A stretch of DNA of 64,000 nucleotides from Arthrobacter sp. EpRS71 (GCF_001512285.1 NZ_LNUV01000001.1:168015-232014), one strand, 5' to 3'; positions 8,464-18,023 are shown, numbered from the stretch's first letter. Made by a program: numbers and translations. The notes: generated by a model not told the origin, from the letters alone.

Positions 8464-10007
8464 CTGAAACCATCCACCCACTGGCCACCATTCCACGGGA
8501 AGAACTGCTCTCCCGCGCAGAGGCCGACCCCCTCCGCCCGCGATTCCACTTTGTCTCGCCGGCCGGTTGGCTCAACGATCCCAACGGGGTCAGTCAATGG
8601 AACGGCACGTACCACCTGTTCTACCAATACAACCCTGAAGGTGCCTTCCACCACCGCATCCAGTGGGGGCATGCCACCAGCACGGACCTGGTCACCTGGA
8701 CTGACCAGCCAGTGGCCTTGGAACCTTCCGCGGGACCCGATGCCGAGGGCTGCTGGTCCGGGGTGTTGGTGAACGACGACGGTACGCCCACCCTGGTGTA
8801 CTCGGGACGGTTTGAAGGCAAGGAGCTTCCCTGCGTCGCAGTGGGTTCCCCGGACCTGCTGACCTGGACCAAAGATCCCGGAAATCCTGTTATTGCTGCA
8901 CCGCCGGCTGGCGTCGACATTACGGCTTACCGCGATCACTGCGTATGGCGCGAAGGAGACACCTGGCGCCAGTTGGTGGGTTCAGGAATCCGTGACGTCG
9001 GGGGTACCGCGTTCCTGTATGAGTCCTCGGACCTCAGGACCTGGGACTACCGTGGGCCACTGCTGATTGGCGACGCCCAAGGGGATCCCGCGGACACGGA
9101 CTGGACCGGGACCATGTGGGAATGCGTTGACCTGTTCCGGGCCGGACAAGGACGGTTGGGGTCCGCACCCGCTGACCACTCGCCCGATGTGCTGGTCTTC
9201 TCCGCATGGGACGACGGCGAAACCCGCCACCCGTTGTACTGGACCGGCCGCTACGCCGGGGATACTTTCACGTCGGAGGCGCTGCACCGGCTGGACTATG
9301 GGGGCCGCTTCTTCTATGCACCCCAGTCTTTCCTGGATGAGTCAGGCCGACGCGTCATGTTTGGCTGGATGCAGGAAGGGCGAAGTGACGCGGCGATGGT
9401 GGACGCCGGCTGGTCCGGAGTCATGAGCCTGCCGCGGCTCACCACCGTGGCCAACGACGGAACCTTGGAGTTTGCACCGGTTCCGGAAATCGGGAAGCTG
9501 CGCAGGAACCACACCAGCGTGCCGGCCCAAGTGCTGGTAGGCGCCGGAACACGGGTCACCACAGTTGTGTCCGGTAACCAGCTGGACCTTGAGCTGGATG
9601 TGCAGCTGGCTCCCGGGGCAGAGATTCGTTTGGGCGTGCTGGCGTCGGCTGATGGCGCTGAGCAAACGGTGATCGTGCTTGGCCGGGATGCTGACGGAAC
9701 CCCTACCGGTACCCTTCGGCTTGATCGCACCCGCAGCAGCCTTGACTCTGCCGTTGATGTGGAGGAGAAGTCCGGCCCCCTTTCCATGACGGACGGTCGT
9801 GTTCGCCTGCGCGTGTTGGTGGACCGGTCCGCCGTCGAAATTTTCGCCAACGGAAAGCCGCTCACCGCCCGTATCTACCCGACGCTGGGCGGCGAGGGCG
9901 TGACACTGGCCGCCACCGAAGGCTCGGTGCGCCTGCTCTCCTTCGATGCTTGGACCATGGCTGGGGTCTTTGAAGAGACCCGTAGCCTCCTGCCTGAACG
10001 GAAGTGA
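8460..10007 (+). CDS. glycoside hydrolase family 32, cytoplasmic beta-fructosidase
   Basis: 515 aa, no signal peptide. GH32 hallmarks: WLNDPNG at residues 37-43 with nucleophile Asp40, WSG near 99-101, and WECVDLF with acid/base Glu221. The usual RDP motif of the transition-state-stabilising Asp reads RDH here (158-160). A C-terminal beta-sandwich follows (RLRVLVDRSAVEIFANG). It should release terminal fructose from sucrose or short fructans that were imported. The 4-bp overlap with the ATPase gene places it in the import operon. Sucrose, levan or inulin specificity cannot be told from sequence. Confidence 0.92.
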   Translation: MTETIHPLATIPREELLSRAEADPLRPRFHFVSPAGWLNDPNGVSQWNGTYHLFYQYNPEGAFHHRIQWGHATSTDLVTWTDQPVALEPSAGPDAEGCWSGVLVNDDGTPTLVYSGRFEGKELPCVAVGSPDLLTWTKDPGNPVIAAPPAGVDITAYRDHCVWREGDTWRQLVGSGIRDVGGTAFLYESSDLRTWDYRGPLLIGDAQGDPADTDWTGTMWECVDLFRAGQGRLGSAPADHSPDVLVFSAWDDGETRHPLYWTGRYAGDTFTSEALHRLDYGGRFFYAPQSFLDESGRRVMFGWMQEGRSDAAMVDAGWSGVMSLPRLTTVANDGTLEFAPVPEIGKLRRNHTSVPAQVLVGAGTRVTTVVSGNQLDLELDVQLAPGAEIRLGVLASADGAEQTVIVLGRDADGTPTGTLRLDRTRSSLDSAVDVEEKSGPLSMTDGRVRLRVLVDRSAVEIFANGKPLTARIYPTLGGEGVTLAATEGSVRLLSFDAWTMAGVFEETRSLLPERK

Positions 10008-10012
10008 AACCC

Positions 10013-11578
10013 ATGAAGAATTCACCATCAGTCTCACGCCGAGGACTTCTCACCGGCGCCAGTGCGGTAGCCCTCGGCGGATCCTTGGCGCTGTCCACCC
10101 CCGTTGTGCCCGCCATGGCGGCGGGCGGCCCAGTATCGAAAGGAACATCCCGGATGCGCCCGGCCTATCACTTCAGCGTGGCCGACAACTGGAAAAACGA
10201 TCCCCAGCGGCCCATCTACCTGGACGGGGAGTACCACTATTACTACTTGTACAACGCTGACTACATCAACGGCGGTGGTGGCACGTCCTGGCGCCGTGCC
10301 ACCACTACCGATCACGTCGCGTTCCGGGACCGAGGTGTGGCGATACCGAAGTTCAGCAACGGCAACGGCGACTGTTGGTCAGGTTGCATGGTGGTTGATG
10401 AGGGCAATACTGCGGGATACGGAGCAGGTGCGGTCATTGCCCTTGTCACCCAAGCGCCGGAAGGCCGTCAAGCCCAGTACCTCTGGTACTCCAAAGACAG
10501 GGGCCGCTCTTTTAAGCCCGGAGGCCTTGCTCCGGTACTGCCCAACCCGGGGGTCCATGATTTCCGCGATCCCAAGGTGATCTGGGACGCAGACCGTGGC
10601 CGGTGGTTCATGGCCAATGCAGAGGGGCAAAAGCTGGGTTTCTACGCATCCCCGGACCTGCGGTCCTGGACGCGTGTTGGCGAGTTTCTTCGCAGCGACT
10701 TGGGGCTGCTGGAGTGCCCTGACCTCTTTAGGATGACTGCCGACGACGGCACCTCCCACTGGGTCCTCGGGACCAGCGCCAACGGCAAAGGGCGCGGATT
10801 ACCTGCCACGTATGCGTATTGGACTGGAGCCTTTGACGGCAGTTCGTTTACCCCCGACCACGCCGAGCCGGAATGGCTCGATTACGGCTTCGACTTCTAC
10901 GGCGCAGTGACTTATCCGCACCACCATGCCTCGGGGGCGGAAGACCCCACTCTTCGACGTGCCATCGGGTGGGCCAATTTCTGGGATTACCCCCACAACA
11001 CACCGACCCTTGCCACTGATGGCTACAACGGCGATGACATGATCGTCCGCGATGTCCGCCTCAAGCGTGGAAACGGGTCCTATTACCTCGCCTCCGCCCC
11101 CACCTCGGCATTGGGAGACCACGTGAAGCGGACACACCGGCTCGGTGATGTGGCGGTTGCTGGCACTCATGACCTGAAGATCCGCTCGAACGCCTACGAT
11201 CTGAGCTGCGAGCTGGTGTGGAACCCGGACGCACCGCCGGCCAATCTAGGGCTGGAGGTATGCCGTGCGCCCGGTGGAGGCAGGCATGTGGCGGCGGGCG
11301 CTTTCCTGCGTGGCCCGTTCACCTACGTCAACCGCCGCCCAACCATCAACCCCACTGGAGGCGAAACCCAAACCCCGGTGGACCCCTCCACTGGCCGGCT
11401 CACGCTGCGCATCCTTGTGGATCGCACCAGCGTGGAGGTGTTCGTGGCCGATGGTCGAGTGGTGCACTCACACAGGGTTTTCCCGCTTGAAGGCGACGAC
11501 GGCATCCGCCTCTACGCCCATGAAGGATCGGCCACGTTCAAGGACCTGACCATCCGCGAGCTCAAGGTCACCCCCTAG
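10013..11578 (+). CDS. secreted GH32 enzyme with Tat signal (levanase or levan fructotransferase-like)
   Basis: 521 aa from the ATG at 10013, which has GGAAG at good spacing; a GTG at 10004 is in frame. A twin-arginine signal (SRRGLL, residues 8-13) and an AMA cleavage site near residue 36 predict export in folded form. GH32 motifs are WKNDPQ (nucleophile Asp63), RDP (185-187) and ECPD (Glu234). The non-canonical first motif and the stretches NTAGYGAGAV and DGYNG recall levan-acting Arthrobacter/Microbacterium enzymes, from memory and without alignment. It probably attacks extracellular fructan. Hydrolase versus fructotransferase is undecided. Confidence 0.85.
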   Translation: MKNSPSVSRRGLLTGASAVALGGSLALSTPVVPAMAAGGPVSKGTSRMRPAYHFSVADNWKNDPQRPIYLDGEYHYYYLYNADYINGGGGTSWRRATTTDHVAFRDRGVAIPKFSNGNGDCWSGCMVVDEGNTAGYGAGAVIALVTQAPEGRQAQYLWYSKDRGRSFKPGGLAPVLPNPGVHDFRDPKVIWDADRGRWFMANAEGQKLGFYASPDLRSWTRVGEFLRSDLGLLECPDLFRMTADDGTSHWVLGTSANGKGRGLPATYAYWTGAFDGSSFTPDHAEPEWLDYGFDFYGAVTYPHHHASGAEDPTLRRAIGWANFWDYPHNTPTLATDGYNGDDMIVRDVRLKRGNGSYYLASAPTSALGDHVKRTHRLGDVAVAGTHDLKIRSNAYDLSCELVWNPDAPPANLGLEVCRAPGGGRHVAAGAFLRGPFTYVNRRPTINPTGGETQTPVDPSTGRLTLRILVDRTSVEVFVADGRVVHSHRVFPLEGDDGIRLYAHEGSATFKDLTIRELKVTP

Positions 11579-11605
11579 TCAGCCCCGAAGACAGAGAGAC
11601 AACTG

Positions 11606-12550
11606 ATGGACTATCTGAAAACAACGTCAGACCAAGCGCATCCCGAGTTTGATGTGATGGTGGTGGGTGAAGCGCTCATGGACGTCGTGACCACCGGGAC
11701 GCTCAGGGCTGAACACCCGGGCGGTTCGCCCGCCAATGTGGCCTACGGGCTTGCCCGCCTCGGAGTCAATACCTGCCTCCTGACAGCCATCGCTCCGGAC
11801 GCGTGGGGGAGGCACATAGAAGAGCATCTCAGTGGCGCGGGAGTAGTGGTTCTGCCGGGATCAACATCACTCGCCAGGACGGCATCGGCCACAGCAACCG
11901 TTGCTGCCGATGGTTCCGCCCACTATGACTTCGACATCTCCTGGGATCTGGCGCCTCAGACGCCTGCGCACTTCCCGAAAATACTGCACACAGGGTCCAT
12001 TGCCACTTTCCTTGAACCGGGCGCCGGTGTGGTGAAGTCCCTGCTGGAACAAGCCCATCGGCACTGCATGATCACTTACGATCCAAACATCCGCCCGGAC
12101 CTTCTTGGCAGCCATGCCGAAGCGAAAGCGGTTTTTGAGGACCTGGTGACATACACCGATATGGTTAAACTCAGCGACGAGGATGCGCTGTGGCTATATC
12201 CGGGCATGACTTTTGACGAGACAGCCGCTCACATCCTGGGCCTCGGAACCAGTTTGGCGGTCATTACCCAGGGCGCCGCAGGTTCGTACCTGAGCACCCC
12301 GGGCTTTGACGTCACTGTTCCTGCCGTGAAAACCAACGTTGCAGATACCATCGGCGCCGGCGACTCCTTCATGTCCGCCCTGATTCTGGGATTACTCAAC
12401 CGTGAAACGGAAGGCTTCGCTCCCGGTGTTCTGGAGCAGCTCGGACGCGCGGCGGCCGCGGCTGCGGCAATCACCGTTCAGCGCCCGGGAGCACATCCGC
12501 CCAGTCTTGAGGAACTGAACGGACTGCTCGAAAGTCAGCGGGTTGGATGA
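11606..12550 (+). CDS. PfkB-family carbohydrate kinase, probable fructokinase
   Basis: 314 aa. The N-terminal VVGEALMDVV and HPGGSPANVAYGLARLG, and the C-terminal PfkB signature DTIGAGDSFMSALI (catalytic Asp near residue 253), are intact. In context, at the end of the fructan operon 27 bp after the exported GH32, it should phosphorylate fructose freed by the cytoplasmic GH32. It is the last gene of the operon and converges on the MFS exporter gene with a 26-bp gap and no obvious hairpin. Confidence 0.88.
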   Translation: MDYLKTTSDQAHPEFDVMVVGEALMDVVTTGTLRAEHPGGSPANVAYGLARLGVNTCLLTAIAPDAWGRHIEEHLSGAGVVVLPGSTSLARTASATATVAADGSAHYDFDISWDLAPQTPAHFPKILHTGSIATFLEPGAGVVKSLLEQAHRHCMITYDPNIRPDLLGSHAEAKAVFEDLVTYTDMVKLSDEDALWLYPGMTFDETAAHILGLGTSLAVITQGAAGSYLSTPGFDVTVPAVKTNVADTIGAGDSFMSALILGLLNRETEGFAPGVLEQLGRAAAAAAAITVQRPGAHPPSLEELNGLLESQRVG

Positions 12551-12576
12551 GAAGTATCGACGTGGCTTGAAGCCGG

Positions 12577-14034
12577 TCAGCGTGCGTGTGCTGCCTCAGG
12601 TGCAGACGCGGTCGCGCGGAGTGTCTTGCTGCGTGCGGCGAACTCGGCGGGGAGTATCAGCACGATGACAACAATCAGGGCCAGGAGCAGCAACACACTG
12701 GCGGTGGTGAGGGCTGCGCTGACCTGCGAGGCCAGGTCCAGTGTGGCCGTCCCGCTCGTGGGGACCGTCGCTGCGGCGGCCACTGCGATGCCGAGCCCTA
12801 GGCAGGTGCCTACTTGGTGGAACGTGTTCACCAGGCCCGATGCCGCCCCGGCGTCGGCGGCTGGTGCTCCGGTGACGCCGAAGGAGGTCAGGGGCGCGAA
12901 CGCGAGCCCTTGGCCGGCGCCGATGAGCACCATGGGCAGGGCTACCCCGGGCATGTAGCCAGTCCCGACTCCCACCCCGCTGAGCCAGAACATCCCGGCG
13001 AGGGTGACCAGCACCCCGGCCAGCAGCGCGAGTGAGGCGGGCACCCTGCGGAGGAGGTGAGGGATGCTCATGGCTACAGCGAAATTGACCGCTGTCATGG
13101 GCAGGAATCCCAAGCCGGCCTGCAGGGGGTCGAATCCAAGGACTTCCTGCAGGAACCGGGTGGTGAAAAAGAAGAAGGAAATCATCGCTCCGAGGTACAG
13201 GAAGCGTGCCAGGTAGGCTCCGGTGCGGCGGCGGCTCCTGAACAGGCGCAGCGGCATGATGGGCTGGGCGGCTTGCCGTTCGATGAGGACAAAAGCGATT
13301 AAAAGTACGACGCCGGCACTGACGGCCGTGAGCGTCACAGGCGAGTTCCAGCCCGCTTCAGCGGTGTGGATGATCCCGAACACCAGGGCGCCGACGCCGA
13401 GGGTCGCGCTGAGGGCGCCGAACACGTCAAAGCGCCCGTTGACTCGTCCAGTCTCCGGGAGAAACCGGGGAGCGAGGGCGATCATTGCTACGCCGATGGG
13501 CACGTTGACGAAGAACCCTGCACGCCAGGAGATCCAGTGGGCCAGGGCCCCGCCGATGATCAGTCCGAGGCTGGCGCCGATCCCGGCGGTTGCACCGTAC
13601 AGCGCCACGGCCCGGGTGCGTTCGCGGCCTTCCGGGAAACTCGCCGTGAGCAAGGAAAGGGAAGCCGGGGCGACGATCGCGGCCCCGATGCCCTGAACTG
13701 CGCGGCCTGCGATGGCCCACCCGCCCGACGGTGCCAGCCCGATCAGCAGGGACGCGACGGAGAACACCACCAAGCCGAACACGAAGACACGTCTACGGCC
13801 GAGCAGGTCTCCTGCCCGGGCGCCCAGGAGCAGCAAGCCACCGAAGACCAGCGTGTACGCATCTTGAACCCACGTGAGTTCACCGGTGCTCAGGTGCAGA
13901 TCGGCCTCCAGGCTCGGCAGTGCAGTGAAGATCACCGAGTTGTCCAGCAGGATCATGAAGTAGCTGACGAGGATGATCGCCAGAATCGCCGCAGGGTGGA
14001 CGGTAGTTGCGCGTGCAGGTTTCATGCTTTTCAT
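12577..14034 (-). CDS. MFS multidrug exporter, DHA2 (14-helix) family
   Basis: 485 aa starting at the ATG at 14034; a second in-frame ATG at 14025 is possible. The sequence has the DHA2 features LDNSVIFTALPSLEADL in helix 1, WVQDAYTLVFGGLLLLGARAGDLLGRRRVF (motif A), and APASLSLLTASFPEGRERTRA. About fourteen helices are expected. Substrates are probably hydrophobic drugs or antiseptics. It is divergent from an XRE-type regulator 93 bp away, which probably controls it. Confidence 0.9.
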   Translation of the reverse strand: MKSMKPARATTVHPAAILAIILVSYFMILLDNSVIFTALPSLEADLHLSTGELTWVQDAYTLVFGGLLLLGARAGDLLGRRRVFVFGLVVFSVASLLIGLAPSGGWAIAGRAVQGIGAAIVAPASLSLLTASFPEGRERTRAVALYGATAGIGASLGLIIGGALAHWISWRAGFFVNVPIGVAMIALAPRFLPETGRVNGRFDVFGALSATLGVGALVFGIIHTAEAGWNSPVTLTAVSAGVVLLIAFVLIERQAAQPIMPLRLFRSRRRTGAYLARFLYLGAMISFFFFTTRFLQEVLGFDPLQAGLGFLPMTAVNFAVAMSIPHLLRRVPASLALLAGVLVTLAGMFWLSGVGVGTGYMPGVALPMVLIGAGQGLAFAPLTSFGVTGAPAADAGAASGLVNTFHQVGTCLGLGIAVAAAATVPTSGTATLDLASQVSAALTTASVLLLLALIVVIVLILPAEFAARSKTLRATASAPEAAHAR

Positions 14035-14127
14035 GAAACCGTGCTGCCATCTTTGTGGGGAGTCACGGTTGTTCCGGGTACTGCCAGTCCCTCCCTCGGT
14101 CTGAGGCATCGGCGTAGCGTGGAAGCC

Positions 14128-15009
14128 ATGACACATAGCGAGGACGTGCGGAAGTTCCTGACCACCCGCCGCGCCAGAATCACCCCTAATGAAGCCGGGC
14201 TGCTTGTCTATGGCGGCAACCGGCGCGTCAGCGGCCTGCGCCGCGAGGAGGTGGCGATGCTCGCCGGAATGAGCATCGACTACTACATCCGCCTTGAACG
14301 GGGAAACCTTTCCGGCGCCTCGGACAGCGTCCTGGAAGCGCTCGGACGCGCGCTGAAGCTCGACGACGCCGAGTTGGCCCACCTTTTCGATCTGGCCCGT
14401 GCCGCCACTGCTGTTCCCCGTGCGAGGCGCAAGCGCAGTCCGCAAACGGTACGGCCGAGTGTCCAACGCGTCCTCGATGCGATCACTGGGGCACCAGCTT
14501 GGGTCCGCAACGACCACGGAGATGTCCTGGCCGCCAACGACCTTGGCCGCGCACTTTATCTGGAATTGATGGCCGAACAGACAGTCCCGCCGAACAGCGC
14601 GCGCTTTACCTTCCTGAACCCGAAGGCGCGGGATTTCTTTGCCGATTGGGAACGTGCTGCCGATGACATGGTGGCCGTCCTCAGATCCACGGCAGGGAAA
14701 AACCCGTACGACAAGGACCTCACTGACCTGATCGGTGAGCTCTCCACCCGAAGCGAAGAATTCCGGGGCCGGTGGGCACGCCATGACGTTAAGTACCACC
14801 GCACAGGCCGGAAGCGCCTGCACCATTCGATCGTGGGGGACCTTGACCTGACTTTCGAAGCGCTCGAGCTGGCTGCGGACCCGGGGCTGCGTATCAACAT
14901 CTATACAGCAGATCCCGGGACACCCTCCGAGGACGCCCTGAAAGTCCTTGCCAGTTGGGCCGCGACCCAGCGCCACGCCGTTGATGCCGTGGTGAAGGAG
15001 ACGGACTAA
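14128..15009 (+). CDS. XRE-family regulator with MmyB-like ligand-binding domain
   Basis: 293 aa from the ATG at 14128 (an in-frame GTG lies at 14119). The helix-turn-helix spans VSGLRREEVAMLAGMSIDYYIRLERG, around residues 30-55. The rest matches the MmyB-like domain (VLDAITGAPAWVRNDHGDVLAANDLGRALY), thought to bind fatty-acid-like ligands. It is divergent from the DHA2 exporter, a common regulator-target arrangement. The 93-bp shared region is too short for me to mark separate promoters. Confidence 0.88.
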   Translation: MTHSEDVRKFLTTRRARITPNEAGLLVYGGNRRVSGLRREEVAMLAGMSIDYYIRLERGNLSGASDSVLEALGRALKLDDAELAHLFDLARAATAVPRARRKRSPQTVRPSVQRVLDAITGAPAWVRNDHGDVLAANDLGRALYLELMAEQTVPPNSARFTFLNPKARDFFADWERAADDMVAVLRSTAGKNPYDKDLTDLIGELSTRSEEFRGRWARHDVKYHRTGRKRLHHSIVGDLDLTFEALELAADPGLRINIYTADPGTPSEDALKVLASWAATQRHAVDAVVKETD

Positions 15010-15054
15010 GGAGCCTCGTTGACTACCAGCGTTGTGGCGTTGGCCACTGGATGA

Positions 15055-15092
15055 GCAAGGGCAGGACCACTGGTGGGTGGTCCTGCCCTTGC
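15055..15092. terminator. bidirectional hairpin between convergent genes
   Basis: A perfect 16-bp inverted repeat (GCAAGGGCAGGACCAC and its complement) with a 6-base loop sits between the regulator stop at 15009 and the carrier stop at 15207. It probably ends transcripts from both sides. Nothing else is seen in the 197-bp gap. Confidence 0.8.
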
Positions 15093-15206
15093 TGCGATGG
15101 GTCGCGCCCCTGCGCCCGTCGGTCGGGCTACCTGTTGCGATGGTGTGCTGGAGCGGTTCCTTACGCGTACCGAACGTATTTGTCGGTGTCCGTTTGTTCC
15201 TCGGGG

Positions 15207-16652
15207 CTACATGATGCCTGTAGGAACGAGCAGTGCCCAGGCCAGCGCCGGTGCCACCAGGACTACACCGCCGGCGTACATCATCAGCTGCTTGTAGACG
15301 CGCTGACGGTCATCTTCACGGGCGTTGGCTACTACCAGGGCACCGTCCGTGGAGAAGGGCGATACGTCCACCACCGTTGCGGCGATGGCGAGGGCCGCAA
15401 CCGTTCCCGATGCACTCAGTGAGCTCGTCGCCAGCAAGGGGCCAGCCAAGGGGATGAAGGCCGTCAGCAGCGCGGTGGAAGAAGCAAAGGCTGAGCCTAC
15501 GCCGATGACGTAGCAGAGAACCAGGGCTATGAGGAGCGGGGCTCCCAGTGCCAAGGCTTGCTCGGCGAGGGTATCGATGACTCCAACGTGCTGCAGGAGA
15601 GAAACGTAGGTGATCATGCCGGCGACGAGCAGCACGGTGGACCAGGAGACTCCGCCGATGAAGGTCTGGTGCTCTTTGATGTTGACCAGCGCCAACAGGA
15701 GCCCTGCCGAAAGTGCCACGAAGCCGATGGGCATGTGGAAGCCCAAGGCGCAGACCAGCATGGCGACGATGAGTCCCAGGGTCAGGATCTGCTGGCCGTG
15801 AGGCCGGGTGGCGCGTGCCTCGAGCTCGGCGTGCTGCCCGGCAGCGCCGTCGCGAAGTTTGCCCAACAGTGCGAACAGCACCACGGTGAGCACTGACAGG
15901 ATGAAATTCAGTGCGAAGCTCGCTCCGAAAAGAGCGCCTTGGGAGATCGGGAAACCGTTCTTTACAGCGATGTCATGCACCAGGACGCCCGCCACGGAGA
16001 GCGGGGAGAAGCCGCCGGCGTGGGCGCCGTTGATGATGAAAGCGCCCATGAGAACCGGGTGAATACGTGATTCGTAGGCCAGTCCGATCGCAGCCGGTGC
16101 CAGCAATGCCACGGCGGCGGGGGAGAACGTGCCCAAGGCGGTGAGTGATGCAGCCAGGAGGAAGAATACCCACGGCAGAAGCAGCGTCTTGCCACGAACA
16201 AGCCGGACGCAGTTTTGGACGATGATGTCGATGGTCCCGTTCCGCTGGGCCATGCTGAAGAAGTACGTGACACCGATGATGGTGATCACGATGTTTGCCG
16301 GGAAATCGGCCAGGATCTCTTTGTCGGTCATCCCCAGCATGAAGTAGCCAACGCCGAAGGAGGCCACGAGTCCCATGACACCGATGTTCAGAGGCCACTT
16401 GGTGGCGACGACGAACATCACCACGAGTATTACCAGTGGGATGATCTGGATGGCGGTCATGGTCGGCTCCGATTCAGGGGTGGCCGCCGGGTTGAAGATG
16501 GCACCCCCAAACAGGATGGCAATCAGACCCAGGATGACAGAAGCGGCAACCGTTATCAGCAGGATACGGCGGCGGTTGTTGGGACGCTGGGAACCTTCTT
16601 CCCGGAGGTCGCTCTCAGCCTCGGGAGCTGGTGTGAAAATAGTCTTAGCCAT
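15207..16652 (-). CDS. MatC-like dicarboxylate carrier (SLC13/IT superfamily)
   Basis: 481 aa, start ATG at 16652. After a polar N-terminus of about 30 residues there are some 12 hydrophobic segments. The region AIQIIPLVILVVMFVVATKWPLNIGVMGLVA and the pair INGAHAGGFSPLSV / DVSPFSTDGALVVAN match the MatC N-terminal family of C4-dicarboxylate and malonate carriers. It lies 12 bp after the PrpF-like gene in the same direction, so the imported acid is probably the substrate, or related to the substrate, of that isomerase. Confidence 0.85.
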   Translation of the reverse strand: MAKTIFTPAPEAESDLREEGSQRPNNRRRILLITVAASVILGLIAILFGGAIFNPAATPESEPTMTAIQIIPLVILVVMFVVATKWPLNIGVMGLVASFGVGYFMLGMTDKEILADFPANIVITIIGVTYFFSMAQRNGTIDIIVQNCVRLVRGKTLLLPWVFFLLAASLTALGTFSPAAVALLAPAAIGLAYESRIHPVLMGAFIINGAHAGGFSPLSVAGVLVHDIAVKNGFPISQGALFGASFALNFILSVLTVVLFALLGKLRDGAAGQHAELEARATRPHGQQILTLGLIVAMLVCALGFHMPIGFVALSAGLLLALVNIKEHQTFIGGVSWSTVLLVAGMITYVSLLQHVGVIDTLAEQALALGAPLLIALVLCYVIGVGSAFASSTALLTAFIPLAGPLLATSSLSASGTVAALAIAATVVDVSPFSTDGALVVANAREDDRQRVYKQLMMYAGGVVLVAPALAWALLVPTGIM

Positions 16653-16664
16653 GGTGTTATCTCC

Positions 16665-17783
16665 TCATCGAGTGGCTGTTGCTAGTGAGGCTTCGACGAC
16701 GTTGCCGAGAGTCTCCGGGAGGTGAATAGTGCTGGAGGCGATGGTGCGCGCTGTTCGATCGACACCCACCAGAAGGGAACCATCGTGTTCCTCGCTCCAG
16801 GTTTCGATGACGCCGGCAGGCGTCCTGAGCTTCAGCGCTGCTGGGGATATGTTGCCGGCGAAGGTGTTCATCACGGTGCCGGGCGTACGGGCAGCGAGCG
16901 TTAGGGCAATGCTGCCGGTGATCGCCAGGGCCGGATGCGGCTTGCCCATGGAGAGCATCATGACGTTGACGTCACCTTCGGCGTCAGGCCCTTCGGGCGG
17001 GCCGACAATTGCGAGTTTGGGAACAGCCCGCGCGGCTTGAGCGGGAGTTGCTGCCATGCCCATCCGGACCGCAGCCTGGCGCCGTATGACGTCCAAGGTG
17101 TCCAACTGCAATTCGATGCCGGCTTTCCACGTGTCGTAGCGGGCAGTGTCCAGTCCAAGCTCCTCAGCCCGGACCATGACCACCGGTGCCCCAGCGTCCA
17201 CCATGGAAACCGTCCAGCGGGTTCCGCCGGCAGTGATCGTGTCCGTTGCCGAGCCGGTGGGAAGTAGCTGTCCGGTGGTCTTGCCGGCCGGATTCTGGAA
17301 TCCGAGCCCTACTTTGTACCCGGGAAACACGACGCCGGGCATCTGTGCGTCCGGGACGATCGGGAGGGCGCCGGCAGGAGTCGAGACCTGCTGAATGATG
17401 ATCTGACCCGTGTTGGTGTTTCGTGTGACGATCCGGGTGGAATCGCAGTCGGGAACTACCCACCCTTTCTCTATGGCGTAGAGACCCACAACTGCCGAGC
17501 AGTTCCCGCAGTTGCTGCCCCAGTCAACAGAGGCTTCTTCGATGCCCACCTGGGCGAACGTGAATTCGACATCCACATCATTTTCTGCCGGACGGCTAAG
17601 GATCATGGCCTTGCTGGTGGTTGAAGTAGCCCCGCCTACGCCATCGATCTGACGGGAATCCGGGCTTCCGAAGAGGCGTGGCAGGAGGTCGTCCAGATTG
17701 GCGTTCGCCCTGTTCAGATCTTCAGTCTCAAAGACCCAGCACTTACTGGTGCCCCCGCGCATCCACTCAGCTTCGATCTTCAT
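16665..17783 (-). CDS. PrpF-family isomerase (methylaconitate / 4-oxalomesaconate tautomerase-like)
   Basis: 372 aa; the start at 17783 follows AGGGAAG. PrpF-family marks are WMRGGTSKC (8-15), GATSTTSKAMIL with Lys58, and DWGSNCGNCSA with Cys92, which match the acid-base Lys/Cys pair known for PrpF. These enzymes move a double bond in unsaturated di- or tricarboxylic acids such as 2-methylaconitate or 4-oxalomesaconate. No propionate (prpBCD) or gallate genes are nearby, so the substrate is open. It is the first gene of a two-gene unit with the MatC carrier, divergent from a LysR gene. Confidence 0.85.
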   Translation of the reverse strand: MKIEAEWMRGGTSKCWVFETEDLNRANANLDDLLPRLFGSPDSRQIDGVGGATSTTSKAMILSRPAENDVDVEFTFAQVGIEEASVDWGSNCGNCSAVVGLYAIEKGWVVPDCDSTRIVTRNTNTGQIIIQQVSTPAGALPIVPDAQMPGVVFPGYKVGLGFQNPAGKTTGQLLPTGSATDTITAGGTRWTVSMVDAGAPVVMVRAEELGLDTARYDTWKAGIELQLDTLDVIRRQAAVRMGMAATPAQAARAVPKLAIVGPPEGPDAEGDVNVMMLSMGKPHPALAITGSIALTLAARTPGTVMNTFAGNISPAALKLRTPAGVIETWSEEHDGSLLVGVDRTARTIASSTIHLPETLGNVVEASLATATR

Positions 17784-18023
17784 TGTGCTTCCCTGCCTCT
17801 CGTGGCATCTTGCGAATATTTGCTGCCTGTTACGAGGATGATGCGGATCACACATGAAGACAATGTTGGATTAATGTGGGGGAGTGTAGTGATCCTTCAT
17901 TCACTGTGTGGGCATGATCAGGAAGAGCTTGGAGATTGCTGAATCCCTGGTTTGCACACTGCGGCGGGCGCTGAATGTCGCGAAACTGCTTAGAATGAAC
18001 CAAAGACAGGGAAGGCTGAAGCA

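Noticed and set aside
11606..12550. Second iolC
   Set aside because: Same PfkB superfamily, but it lacks the IolC-specific N-terminal stretch and belongs to the fructan operon.
13366..14127. Long upstream extension of the XRE regulator frame
   Set aside because: This part is antisense to the DHA2 exporter; the regulator's own family begins at 14128.
14035..14976. Long N-terminal extension of the exporter frame
   Set aside because: It is antisense to the regulator; the membrane protein begins normally at 14034.
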